From Coix lacryma-jobi var. lacryma-jobi (lineage: Eukaryota > Streptophyta > Magnoliopsida > Poales > Poaceae), in assembly GCA_009763385.1 (NCBI GenBank), contig CM019823.1:176956995-177020994 (forward strand): DNA of 64,000 bases, in the 5' to 3' direction. Position 1 is the stretch's first letter, and each line of letters opens with the position of its first letter. Under the pieces are notes generated by a model. The model was not told where the DNA came from. It did not search any database and saw nothing but the letters and a program-made list of their open reading frames with translations. The translations under genes and the position numbers were made by a program. This document shows positions 1 to 11,919 of this stretch, in pieces.

Positions 1-1575
1 AACGAATCTAACGCAACTTGAACGGACTAAATCGGACTAAAAACGTAGAAGTTATAAGCATTTAAAACTGGTGGCAAAACTGTAAATAAACTGAAATTGA
101 TTTTGTATTTAAATTGATTTAAAACGAATCTGCGGATTGGATGGACTGCGCCTCAAATAGGACAAAGCGCAGGGGCTCAAACAGAGGAAAACGCAGACTC
201 AAAGAACAGGGCCTTTGGACCGCGGGTTTAGACCCAAAAGGGTGTAAGGATCTTTTTGTAAAACAGGCAACGAAGGGGTATCGAGCTCTGGTGTGCGTCG
301 GATCTGAGATGGACGCTCGGGATTAGATCAGGGAGGGCCGGCGGCGCTTTTCACCGGAGAGAAAGAAGGACGCGGCGGCTCCACGGCCGGAAGGCGGCGG
401 CGCGGCTCGGGATTGCGCTACAGAGCGGTAGAGGCCTCGGGAGCAGATCCAATCGAAAGAGGAGCTCGAGGCGAACTCACCAGTGGTGTTAATGGCGTCG
501 GAGAGGTCTCGGTGACGGCGGGTTGCACAGTTTGGCGGACAACGGCCTCTGCAGAGCGACGGCGAGCGATTAGAGCACCAAGACGAGGGGAAAAAGGGGA
601 ACACACTCGGTTAGCTTCGAGAGATCAAGGGGAAACTCGAGGTACCACTTACGGGCGCGGGAACTCGATGAATCGTCGGGTTGTTGGCGGCGGAAAGCTT
701 GCGGCGGCGGAGTTTGTCGCGGAGACGAACTAGGGCACGAGAGCTCAAGCTAAAAGCGTGGGGAGAGGCGGCGGTTTCCTGGGGACCTTATAAGAGGGTC
801 GGTTCGGTCGATTTGGCAAGCGAGGACGCGTGGCGAGGATGGACTCGATCCCGGCCATGGAGTCCGAGCCGGATACGAGAGGGAGAAGCGATGGGACGCT
901 GACAGGAGGAGTCGAGCTGTCAGCGAGAGCGGGTGCGGGAGCGGCGACCCTCGGGCGAGGCTGGACCCTCGGGCGAGGCGGAGACGGTTACGCACGCGCG
1001 AGGCTGGACCCTCGGGGGCGGAGACGGTTACGCACGCGCGAGGCTGGAGCCTCGGGCGAGACGGAGACGGCGGTGCTCGCGCGAGGCTGGAGCCTCGGGC
1101 GAGACGGTGATGCGCACGCGAGTGCAGCGCCGAGGCTGGACCCTCGGCTCAGCGCGGGGCTGCGGCGCTGCGCAAGGCTGCTGGGCCGGGCGACGGCCCA
1201 CGCGAGCGACGGAGAGAGAGAGGAGAGGGAGAGGAGAAGCGGGCCGGCGCAAGGGAAAGAGCAGGCCGGCCAGGCTGGCTCGGGCCAGAAGGGAGAAAGA
1301 AGGAGGAGGGAGAAGGGGAAATATTTTCCAATTTTCCGATTTGATTTTTCAAATGCAATTTTCAAATCCTTTTTGAATTCAAACAACTTTTGAACTAAAA
1401 CCACGCATCACAAAAATAAGTTATGCACCAGCATGTATGCATCAACATGATCTTTGGCCTAGGATTAATTTTAGCTTTTGCAAATAATTTGTTAACTAAG
1501 TTTATGCAACACACAAAATGCATAATTAAATCATATTGCCTATTTTTAAATTGATGCAAATTTTGGGATGTTACA
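1..1575 (-). repeat. 3' LTR of the gypsy element (partial)
   Basis: This matches 9309-10883 almost base for base and ends in GGGATGTTACA, the same end as the right LTR. Only the terminal half of the roughly 3.1-kb LTR lies in the window. It holds a TATA-like TTATAAG near 789 and a GC-rich tandem repeat (944-1152). Differences from the other LTR are mostly one-base insertions or deletions. Confidence 0.95.
944..1152. repeat. GC-rich tandem repeat inside the left LTR
   Basis: About five imperfect units share the core GCGAGGCTGGACCCTCGGGC followed by a variable GGAGACGG/TTACGCACGC spacer, with a period near 40 bases. The right LTR carries the same array at 10248-10453; one left unit is 4 bases shorter. 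The array lies downstream of the TATA-like site, so it is probably in the LTR transcribed region. Confidence 0.85.
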
Positions 1576-1578
1576 ATT

Positions 1579-1590
1579 CTACCCCCCTTA
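1579..1590 (-). other. polypurine tract
   Basis: The minus strand reads TAAGGGGGGTAG just before the inner end of the 3' LTR, separated by AAT. This is the expected place and composition for the plus-strand DNA primer of an LTR retrotransposon. Confidence 0.8.
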
Positions 1591-1621
1591 AAGAATCTCG
1601 TCCTCGAGATTCCAGCGATGC

Positions 1622-4600
1622 TTACTCAAACAACTGCGGGTATGACTTCCTCAAATCCTCTTCTCTTTCCCAAGTTGCCTCTGCTTCTGAATACCGATTC
1701 CACTGAACCTTACACATCTTTATTACTCTCTGCTCCGGTAACTCTTTCGGCTGTCTCTAAATTCTTGTTGGGTACTCATCATAAGTCAGATCTTCCTTAA
1801 CTGTAAGCTCTTCCAACGGTATCTGCTCTTCGGGTACTCGCAGGCACTTTTTCAACTGAGAGACATGAAACACATTATGCACTCCTGACAAGCTTTCAGG
1901 CAACTCTAACTGATATGCCACTTCGCCACGTCTTTCAAGAATTTTGAACGGTCCAATATACCTTGGTGCTAACTTTCCTTTCTTATTGAACCTTTTCACA
2001 CCTCTCATCGGTGACACCTTTAGGTACACATGATCACCTACTGCAAAAGATAGATCTCGACGACGGTTGTTTGCATAACTCTTCTGTCGGGACTGAGCAG
2101 CTCTCAGGTTATCTCTGATTATTCTGACATGTTCCTCGGCATTCCTCAACACATCAGGTCCAAACACTTGACTCTCACCTGTCTGATCCCAGAACAACGG
2201 TGTTCTACACTGTCTACCATACAAGCTTCAAACGGTGCCATCTTAAGACTCTCCTGATAACTGTTGTTGTATGAGAACTCTGCATAACACAGATTCTTGT
2301 CCCAACTGGTGCCATACTGTAATGCACAAGCTCTCAACATGTCTTCCAGAATCTGATTGGTTCTTTCCGTCTGTCCATCAGTCTGTGGATGATAAGCAGT
2401 ACTGAAGTTCAACCTTGTGCCTAATGATCGATGTATCATCTGCCAAAAGTGAGAGGTGAACTGAGTACCACGATCTGACACAATCTTTCGGGGCACTCCA
2501 TGCAAACATACTATCCGTTCCATGTACAATTCTGCCAATCTTGCTCCCGTATAGGTAGTTTTAACTGGTATAAAGTGAGCAACTTTGGTTAATCGATCAA
2601 CTACTACCCATATGGAGTCGTACCCTCTCTGCGTACGAGGCAAACCAACTATAAAGTCCATACCGACTTCTTCCCACTTCCATTCAGGTATCTTCATCGG
2701 TTGTAACAAACCAGCGGGTCTCTGATGTTCTGCCTTCACCCTCTGACATGTATCACACAGAGCGACGTACTCGGCTACATCTCGCTTCAGCCCATCCCAC
2801 CAATACTTTTTCTTCAGATCAAGGTACATCTTAGTGCTTCCAGGATGAATGGAATAAGCTGACTCATGTACTTCTCGCAGTATAGACTCACGTATCTCCT
2901 TGATTGCAGGTACACATAATCTATTCCCATGCCACAATGTACCATCATCATCCAACCGAAAACCTGATGCTTTGCCAAGAACAATGTTATCGGCTATCTG
3001 CTTTAACTTTTCATCTGACATCTGACCCTTACGTATCTCTTGCATCAATACTGGTTCAAGCTCTAACTCTATTCTGTTGATCACAATTCCCAAATTCAGA
3101 TGTGCAAATTCAGCACACAACTCATTTGGCATAGAAGCAATTCTGACCTCATTGGCATGGCTCTTTCTACTCAAGGCATCTGCTACAACATTAGCCTTCC
3201 CGGGATGATAGTGTATTTCCAAATCATAATCTTTAATCAATTCCAACCATCTGCGTTGTCTCAAATTCAGATCAGACTGAGTGAAAATGTACTTCAAGCT
3301 CTTATGATCGGTATAGATGTCCGTCTTGTGACCCACTAGATAGTGTCTCCAAATCTTCAATGCATGGACAACAGCTGCCAATTCTAAATCATGAGTGGGA
3401 TAGTTCAGCTCATGCTTTCTCAACTGCCTCGATGCATATGCTACCACTCTGCCTTCTTGCATAAGAACACAACCCAACCCTTGACGAGACGCATCACAAT
3501 AAATGGAGAAATCCTTACTCAGATCTGGCAGAATTAACACTGGAGCTGTAGTTAGACGTTTCTTCAACTCCTCGAAATTAGCTTGACACTTATCAGACCA
3601 AACAAACTTAGCATTCTTCTCTAGCAGAGCTGTCATTGGCTTAGCAAGTTTGGAGAATCCTTCAATGAACCTTCTATAGTAACCAGCCAATCCAAGGAAA
3701 CTACGAATCTCGGTCACATCTGTTGGTGGCTTCCAATTCAACACATCTTCAACCTTGCCCGGATCTACTGAGATGCCTCCATTAGAAATAACATGTCCAA
3801 GGAAAGAAACTTCCTTTAACCAAAACTCACACTTGCTGCGCTTGGCATACAACTTGTGCTCTCTGAGTTTTGTAGCACTAACCTCAGGTGTTTAGCATGG
3901 TCTTCCTTGTTCTTAGAGTATACTAGAATATCATCAATAAACACAACTACGAACTTGTCGAGATATTCCATGAACACCTTGTTCATCAAATACATAAAGT
4001 AGGCAGGTGCATTGGTCAATCCAAAGGACATGACTGTATACTCATACAACCCATACCTGGTAGTGAAAGCTGTCTTTGGAATATCAGATGCTCGAATCTT
4101 CAACTGATGGTAACCAGAACGCAGATCAATCTTAGAGAATACACATGCACCTTTCAGCTGATCAAACAGATCATCGATCCTCGGCAACGGGTACTTGTTC
4201 TTAATGGTAACTTCATTAAGCGATCTATAGTCAACACACATCCGTTGACCACCATCCTTTTTGTCAACAAGATAACAGGAGCTCCCCAAGGTGATGAACT
4301 AGGACGAATAAACCCTTTTTCTTGCAACTCTTTAATTTGTTTCTTAAGTTCATCTAATTCAGGTACTCCCATCCTATATGGTCTTTTAGCTATGGGTGCA
4401 GTTCCAGGTAAAAGTTCAATAATAAATTCAATGTCGCGATCAGGTGGCATACCTGGCAAATCATCGGGGAACACATCCGGGAACTCATCCACCACTAGAT
4501 CTTCGGGAAAACCTCTTCATTCATATCTGGTTCACGGTTGCAGTCGGTGTTGGTTGTAGCACTACCTTCACACTGATTCTGTCTCCCTTAGCTGTGGTAA

Positions 4601-6064
4601 CTGTCACAACTTTATCTTGACACTGTATATCTGTCTTGCACCTCTTCATCCAATCCATACCAAGTATCAAATCAATGCCAGCTGTCCTCAGCACAATTGG
4701 GGATACTGAGAAGTCTACCCCCCCTAGGGACACATCTATAGGCATACACTGGAGCGTAGCTTGCAAACCTCCACCCGGTGAGGTAACCATTATAGGGGTT
4801 TTCATGAGACTAACAGGTAGATTATGCATTCTAACAAATGTATGAGATATGAAAGTATGCGATGCACCAGAATCGAAAAGAACTGTAGCAGGGATGGAAC
4901 TGATGTTGAACGTACCAAGCATAATCTCTGGCGCTTCCTGCACGGTCTCTGCGGACACGTGATTCACCTTGCCGGAGTTAGGTGATGGATTCTGACGTCC
5001 CTTATTGTTCTGACTCTGTGGAGTCTGTTGATTCTGCTTCTTAGGACAATTGTAGGAGAGGTGACCAACCTCACCGCAGACAAAGCACTTGTTGGGTGTT
5101 AGGTGCACTATTCTTCATGGGGGTGTTGACAGGGGTACCTTGGCGTTGAGCATGATTATTGTGCTGCTGCTGCTGTGGGCGCTGATTGTTTCCTTGCTGC
5201 TGATATGAAGGGCGTTGCGGTCCCTGGTTACGGTTCCACTGAGAAGTAGGTCCCTGATACCTCTGCTGGTTGCCCGGTGCAAAATTAGGACGAGGGCGGT
5301 TGTTACTACCAGAAGACTGACCATGGAGCTTCCTCTTTCTAGCCTCCATCTCCTTGCGCTTGTTGTCAACTACAATAGCACGGTTGACTAAGATCTGGTA
5401 GCTGGCATACTCATTGGACATAAGCTGCAGTGCCAGTCCGTCATTCAGACCCTTGAGGAAGCGACGCTGCTTGTCGGCATCCTGAGCAATATCAGCGGAG
5501 CATAGCGTGACAATTGAGCAAACTTGTCACGGTACTCTGCAACGGTCATGGCTCCTTGGCGCAGAGATCTAAACTCTTCCTGCTTCAATTCAATCAGACC
5601 AGCAGGGATATGGTACGCTTTAAAGTTGGTCTTGAATTCCTCAAAGGTGACAGGTGGGGCATTGTTGGGTTGACCGAACTGAAACGATTCCCACCAATCC
5701 AGAGCAGCTCCTTGCAACTGACCAGAAGCATAGAGCACCTTCTCCTGGTCATTGCATTGCGCGATGGTAAGCTGGCGTTCAATAGCACGAAGCCAGTCAT
5801 CAGCCTCCAGGGGATCAGCGGCATGAGAGAACACTGGCGGGTGACCCTTCAAAAACTCACCCCTCTTGTCCCTCACTTGCATCGGTGGTGCTCCTCCAAC
5901 TGGCTGATGCTGCATATGTTGCATCATAGTTTGCATAAATTGGGCTTGGATGCCCATCAACTGCTGAATGTCAACTGGGGGTGGTGGTGGTGGTGGTTAA
6001 CAGGTGCTCCACGACCACGGCCACGTCCACGTCCACCTCCAACTCCACCTCCTCTGGCGGCCAT
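1622..6064 (-). pseudogene. gypsy gag-pol polyprotein with chromodomain, frameshifted
   Basis: Gag starts at an ATG at 6064 with a Gly/Arg-rich leader, then a retrotransposon Gag domain (5960-5445). A CX2CX4HX4C zinc knuckle (CFVCGEVGHLSYNC) lies at 5087-5046. The protease motif FDSGAS is at about 4877, the reverse transcriptase FIDD box at 3941-3930 and the RNase H YCDAS motif near 3495. Integrase has an HHCC region ending CDTC and a D, D, E set near 2658, 2475 and 2364. A GPY/F-like module and a chromodomain tail end at a TAA (1624-1622). The reading is broken by about nine shifts, near 5990, 5470, 5090, 4500, 4200, 3830, 2180, 1750 and 1720, with almost no other decay. One-base errors in a high-copy repeat explain this as well as true mutation does. 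Confidence 0.92.
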
Positions 6065-6748
6065 CTGTGTTTCCAAACAGGGATCAAGGTTAGTGAACCT
6101 TTTTAAGAAAAGATCACTTATATGAGAGGAAACAGGAGATCTGAAAATTTCTGGGCGAGATCCGGTAACAGCAGTACAGAAAAACAGTCATATACGGAGT
6201 TCCAGAAATCCAAACAGGGCGTGTGATACACGGTTGGAAAGATAACGAAATTATCTACAACTTTTATTTAAGTGACTTTCCCAGATTCTGCCGTTAAATC
6301 AGTCAAAAACAGAGAACAAACAGATCTGTCCAGTGCTCAAAACTGCGCAGAAACTCTAACTTGAAACAGCCATATCTCACAAATCATAACAGCTATTGAA
6401 GTGATTCCAGAGGCATTGGTTAGATATAGGAGTCTATTTTCCATCATAAAATTTTCAGCCATGTTGCACGATCAGGACTTGAGATATAACCAAAAGATCA
6501 CAGGTTGTTCCAGAAAACAGCATAGGACAAGATGTACTAACTACCCTTTATTATTCATGAACGTTATGTCTAACTATGAGATTTGTAGACAAGCCCACAA
6601 TATCTCAACACTCATTACAAAGATCCAAATCACACATAAGCATAATGATAATCCAACTCACACATAAAGAATCACACTAGCACATAGGTTAACTAGACTC
6701 GACAAACGCTTACTACTATTGTCTTATTACATAGAGGGTGACCTATGC

Positions 6749-7584
6749 CTATTTGTAGAGCGGTTCGCGGAGCCTCTTGTACATAGGGGGTTGATTTAGA
6801 AGTTCCAAGAGCCCATCAATAGTGCTATAGCATCTTTTGAGATCTTTTCCCATGGATATCACCTGCCTTTCCAAGTCCGCGTTAGACCTTTCCCTGTCAA
6901 GGAGAAAATCTCGTGTGGCCTTCTCGGTTGGTGTTGCATTGGGGTCTTCTACCATAGCCTCCTTATTCTCACTGTTCCAATAGGGCAGATAGCGGTATGC
7001 GTCATTCCTCATGTCTTCAATACGACGACCTCGGAATGCTTTGTAGGCTTCAACTGCCACGGCTTCCAAGGCTGACGCTAGAGTGGACCGACGAGCCTGT
7101 GGCCGATCACCATCTCATGCAGGTATAGGCCACTCTCTGGTTCTCGGACAGCGACAGTCACTCTTGCCTTCCAGTAGGTCTTTTCCATGGGATGACTGTA
7201 CCTCCAATGGGTGTACTGTACGATGATGTTCTTGTCGGGGTAGTAGGCATCAAAAAGTCCCATCAGCCTGTGATGTGTGGGGCTCTGGGCAGCTGTAGGC
7301 GCTCCGACGAAATACCCGGAGTCCACGTCCCAACCCGTTGGAAGCTCTTCATCGTCTTCAACCTCCAGCACTTCTGGGGGCACTGGCGAGGGAGGTACTG
7401 GAGCTTGTGCTGGTGGTGCCGGCGCTTGTGGTTCCACTTCTTGAGGTGCTTGTTCTTGTGGTACTGGCTCTTGCGGTGCTACCTCCTGCTGCTCTGGCGC
7501 CTGGGGTACTTGCGGTGCTTGCGAAACGGGGTTGCCTGCCCTCCTGCGTCCACTGATGGTCCTGCGGGTGATACGACGAGCCAT
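6749..7584 (-). pseudogene. orf0 of the gypsy element, unknown function, one frameshift
   Basis: An extra reading frame between the 5' LTR and gag, on the element's coding strand. It starts MARRITRR at 7584, has a Pro/Gln/Glu-rich stretch of PQAP- and PQEP-like repeats (about residues 20-75), an acidic EVEDDEELP segment and then a folded-looking part with several Trp and Tyr residues. A stop at 7078 is bypassed by a one-base shift; the other frame continues to 6749, giving about 278 codons. The C-terminal part looks helical and charged. I recognise no domain. The position matches the orf0 I recall in some rice gypsy elements. A 685-base non-coding stretch separates it from gag. Confidence 0.6.
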
Positions 7585-7760
7585 CTATGGAATAGACCAA
7601 GAGATAGATATAATAGAATCAATATATTTGTGTAATAGAGCAAGTAAGAGAAGCATATAGTTTTGATAAATTAACAAGGCTAAGATAAATAGCAAGAATT
7701 GAGAAGCAAGGGCCACTAAAACGACCATAACTAACTAGCTTGCGTCCTACAGTCAACATA

Positions 7761-7772
7761 GCTCCGATACCA
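7761..7772 (-). other. primer-binding site (initiator tRNA-Met type)
   Basis: The minus strand reads TGGTATCGGAGC three bases inside the 5' LTR. It differs at one position from TGGTATCAGAGC, the usual plant site complementary to the 3' end of initiator tRNA-Met. Confidence 0.85.
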
Positions 7773-7775
7773 ATT

Positions 7776-10700
7776 TGTCACACCCAATTTTAAGAACAAA
7801 ATTGAATGCAATAACTCATGTGTGCCCAGAGATCAATCACACACATAAGCCACAAATTAAGGAGTACCATCACATATGTTTATTACATAACGAATATTAT
7901 TCAAAGACTTACATAGCAGCGGATAAATAAAGTATCTCTCGCGGTAGCTCCATCACAGGGAAGATGACTGGTTGACAGCAAGAAGAACTCTTCAGGGAAG
8001 TCGTCATTACCATAGCAATCTGTTACCCATCCGGGATTTTTACCCAAGTAGAAAGAAAATAAACAAGCATAAGTACATCTCGTACTTAACAAGTGTAACA
8101 TGGGGTTCATGAGGCTCAAAAAGGCTGACACTGGTTAAACTGCAGTAGCTTTTATTTGGCAACATTTTAACATTAAGGTGAACATATATGAATGCTTAAA
8201 CCCAACCCACATGATCATAATAATTGAAACATAGCAATAAGGTAATCAACATGAGCAACATAAATAAACAACATATAACAACTAATCTGTGAGTTTTCCG
8301 GGCCGCTCGTATCCGTGAGCACGGCTGATATATCAGTTTATTAAACTCTGCGCAGAGGTGTACACTTTACCCGATGAGTCGTGATATCCAGATGCCCGGG
8401 TTAATTACTCCCATAACACTTCCGAGGTGAGTGGGCAGGATACACGCAAAGCCTTTCAAAGGTTCGTCTAACAAGTTAGGGCCGCTAGTTCTTAAGGCAA
8501 GGGGATGTAGAGCCCTCCTTCCAGGTGGCACAATAACACGCAGCCTATACTCACGTGGACAGAAGCCGCACTATACCCAACTCGGCAAGATCCAACGCGC
8601 CTATACAGGTGTCCACTAACAAGCTAGAAAAGGTCCTTATACTGAGCTAAGGTCAGAGCCATATAACCCTCATGGTTGCACTGTATGTCCCAGCTTTTGC
8701 TGACAGGAGATCCTAAACCATGTTGCTAAAAAGATCAAATTTTATTCACCATTATTAGATCATGTTTTGTTTAAGTAAAGCTCTAGCAAAACTCTACCCA
8801 TATGCATAGCATCCCAAGTTATCAAGGTAACGGGTCAAAGGTCTAGGTAACTAGATAGGAGATCAAGATTAGACACATGCACATGAATTTAGATGTTTCA
8901 TGGTGAATAGGTCAACAAGGATGATCCCCATGCTATACTTGCCTGATTCAGAGTACTCTGGTTGCTCTTGGTTGTCGAAGTAGAGCTCTTGATCACCAAC
9001 GTAATTCTCACCGTCTATACTTGATTACCACATCAACACACAACCATCGGAACAACAACCATACAAAGCAAACAAGCTATAATTAGAAACATTACACCAA
9101 TCAGCAAGAAAATAATATAAAAAGTTTGAAAACAGAAGGTACGATCTACCACGATCACATAAACGCGAGAATCACGAAAAACGGAATTATAACGCGAAAG
9201 TTATGAGCTAAACAAGTTACAGAACCTTAATTAGTAGATTAAACCTAACTCCAATTTTAATTACTGAAAACAGTAGATATCCTTGTACAGATAGATAGAG
9301 CTTTTCAAAACGAATCTAACGCAACTTGAACGGACTAAATCGACTAAAAACGTAGAAGTTATAAGCATTAAAACTGGTGGCAAAACTGTAAATAAACTGA
9401 ATTGATTTTGTATTTAAATTGATTTAAAACGATCTGCGGATTGGATGGACTGCGCCTCAAATAGGACAAAGCGCAGGGGCTCAAACAGAGGAAAACGCAG
9501 ACTCAAGAACAGGGCCTTTGGGACCGCGGGTTTAGACCAAAAAGGGTGTAAGGATCTTTTTGTAAAACAGGCAACGAAGGGGTATCGAGCTCTGGTGTGC
9601 GTCGGATCTGAGATGGACGCTCGGGATTAGATCAGGGAGGGCCGGCGGCGCTTTTCACCGGAGAGAAGAAGGACGCGGCGGCTCCACGGCCGAAGGCGGC
9701 GGCGCGGCTCGGGATGCGCTACAGAGCGGTAGAGGCCTCGGGAGCGATCCAATCGAAAGAGGAGCTCGAGGCGAACTCACCAGTGGTTTTATGGCGTCGG
9801 AGAGTCTCGGTGACTGCGGGTTCACAGTTTGGCGGACAACGGCCTCTGCAGAGCGACCGGCGCGATTAGAGCACCAAGACGAGGGGGAAAAAGAGGGGAA
9901 CACACTCGGTTAGCTTCGAGAGATCAAGGGGAAACTCGAGGTACCACTTACGGCGCGGGAACTCGATGAATCGTCGGGTTTGTTGGCGCGGAAAGCTTGC
10001 GGGCGGCGGAGTTTGTCCGCGGCGACGAACTAGGGCACGAGAGCCTCAAGCTAAACGCGTGGGAGAGGCTGCGGTTTCCTGGGGGACCTTATAAGAGGGT
10101 CGGTTCGGTCGATTTGGCAAGCGAGGACGCGTGGCGAGGATGGACTCGATCCCGGCCATGGAGTCCGAGCCGGATACGAGAGGGAGAAGAAGCGATGGGA
10201 CGCTGACAGGAGAGTCGAGCTGTCAGCGAGAGCGGGTGCGGGAGCGGCGACCCTCGGGCGAGGCTGGACCCTCGGGCGAGGCGGAGACGGTTACGCACGC
10301 GCGAGGCTGGACCCTCGGGCGAGGCGGAGACGGTTACGCACGCGCGAGGCTGGAGCCTCGGGCGAGACGGAGACGGCGGTGCTCGCGCGAGGCTGGAGCC
10401 TCGGGCGAGACGGTGATGCGCACGCGAGTGCAGCGCCGAGGCTGGACCCTCGGCTCAGCGCGGGGCTGCGGCGCTGCGCAAGGCTGCTGGGCCGGGCGAC
10501 GGCCCACGCGAGCGACGGAGAGAGAGAGGAGAGGGGAGAGGAGAAGCGGGCCGGCGCAAGGGAAAGAGCAGGCCGGCCAGGCTGGCTCGGGCCAGAAGGG
10601 AGAAAGAAGGAGGAGGGAGAAGGGAAATATTTTCCAATTTTCCGATTTGATTTTTCAAATGCAATTTTCAAATCCTTTTTGAATTCAAACAACTTTTGAA

Positions 10701-10883
10701 CTAAAACCACGCATCACAAAAATAAGTTATGCACCAGCATGTATGCATCAACATGATCTTTGGCCTAGGATTAATTTTTAGCTTTTGCAAATAATTTGTT
10801 AACTAAGTTTTATGCAACACACAAAATGCATAATTAAATCATATTGCCTATTTTTAAATTGATGCAAATTTTGGGATGTTACA
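7776..10883 (-). repeat. 5' LTR of the gypsy element (3,108 bp)
   Basis: In plus orientation it runs from TGTCACACCC to GGGATGTTACA, so both strands begin TG and end CA. It abuts the primer-binding site on its left. It contains TTATAAG at about 10089 and the GC-rich tandem array at 10248-10453. Open frames inside it on both strands follow from GC-rich composition and show no retroelement domain. Confidence 0.95.
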
Positions 10884-11919
10884 CAGGGCCTGGGCGAAGG
10901 CTCGCCGGTGACGGCCACGCGGCGGCGACGCCCTGGGCACTGTAGGGGACGGGGGCGAGGGTCAGCGCTCGCGAGCGGGTGCGAAATGATCACGGGGTCA
11001 GCGGCGGCAGGTTGGAGGCGCGCGTGCGGCTGCCAGGCACGCGGCGTGCGCAGTGCCGGCGAGGCGCCATGGCCGGGCCCCCCCTGCTCTGTGCCGGCTA
11101 GAGGTAGGGGATGAACAGGGCTAGGTCTAGGTTTTGACTTTCTGTATTTTCAAATTTCTCCCAAAATTTGAACTGCACAGGAAAAACTCAAAATACCAAA
11201 GTTGTGCAGAAAAACGAGATCTACAACTTTGTCAATATGAACATTTTCAAAATCCAAATAGTTTTTGAACCACATTTGAAATTAGAAAAGGAACACTTTT
11301 GGGATTTGAATAAATTCAAAATTACTTTTGATTTTACATTGAAAGTTGGAAATATGCAAATATAAAAGTTTTTCCTTTTATCAAAACCTACAACTTTGCT
11401 AATATACACTTTTTCTGAAACTCAAAAGTTTTTGAATAAATTTTGAAAACTGAAAAGGGGACAAAAACTAGAATTTGAATGAATTTGGATTTACTTCAAA
11501 CTTTGTACAGAAACTTGAAAATTTGTAAATACCAAAGTTGTTTCTCTTGGCCAGATCTACAACTTTGCTTTTTGGACCAACCTCAAATTTTGAATAATTT
11601 TTGAATTACCAAAAGAGGGATAAAATCCAGGGTTTGGAAATCAGGGTTTTGCAAAGGGATTTGAAATCTGATTTTGGTTTTTGAACTTTGGCCAACACAA
11701 CAAAACTTCAAGACATCCAACTGAACAAGAATTACACAAAGCTAGGCACAGAGGTGAAATTACCATTTTGCCCTTATAGGAAGGTTAGGGCTTTTAGGGT
11801 TTTGAAAAGAGACTGCTACACCAGTACTGAGCAAACATAAATGCAAGGCAAGAATGATTAATGACTAATGATGATGACATGTCAGGTTAATTACATTTTA
11901 AAACACCAGAGGTGTTACA
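10884..11919. mobile_element. fragment of an older LTR that the gypsy element appears to have entered
   Basis: Immediately right of the gypsy LTR the sequence changes to a GC-rich stretch and then AT-rich sequence rich in CAACTTTG, a texture typical of grass gypsy LTRs. It ends in GGTGTTACA, a plausible LTR terminus. No coding sequence is seen. The simplest reading is the right part of an older LTR whose other part lies left of the window. Family not identified. Confidence 0.5.

Larger units (their letters stand above)
1..10883 (-). mobile_element. Ty3/gypsy chromovirus LTR retrotransposon, left end cut by the window
   Basis: A nearly complete LTR retrotransposon transcribed leftward. From right to left it has a 5' LTR (7776-10883), a primer-binding site (7761-7772), an extra orf0 (7584-6749), gag-pol (6064-1622), a polypurine tract and a 3' LTR (1575 to the window start). 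Domain order protease, reverse transcriptase, RNase H, integrase identifies Ty3/gypsy, and the GPY/F-like tail plus chromodomain remnant point to a chromovirus of the Tekay/Del type. LTRs of about 3.1 kb and an orf0 fit what I recall of rice RIRE3/RIRE8-like elements; I could not check that. The left boundary is outside the window, so the target duplication cannot be tested; CAGGG follows the right LTR. Confidence 0.95.

Noticed and set aside
830..1393. Open frames in the GC-rich LTR repeats (also 10131-10710)
   Set aside because: They follow from the GC-rich tandem repeat; both strands are open and the product is low complexity.
5514..6125. 203-codon plus-strand frame in the gypsy element
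   Set aside because: Antisense to gag, with a run of Trp and Arg/Pro from the His/Pro and Gly/Arg repeats.
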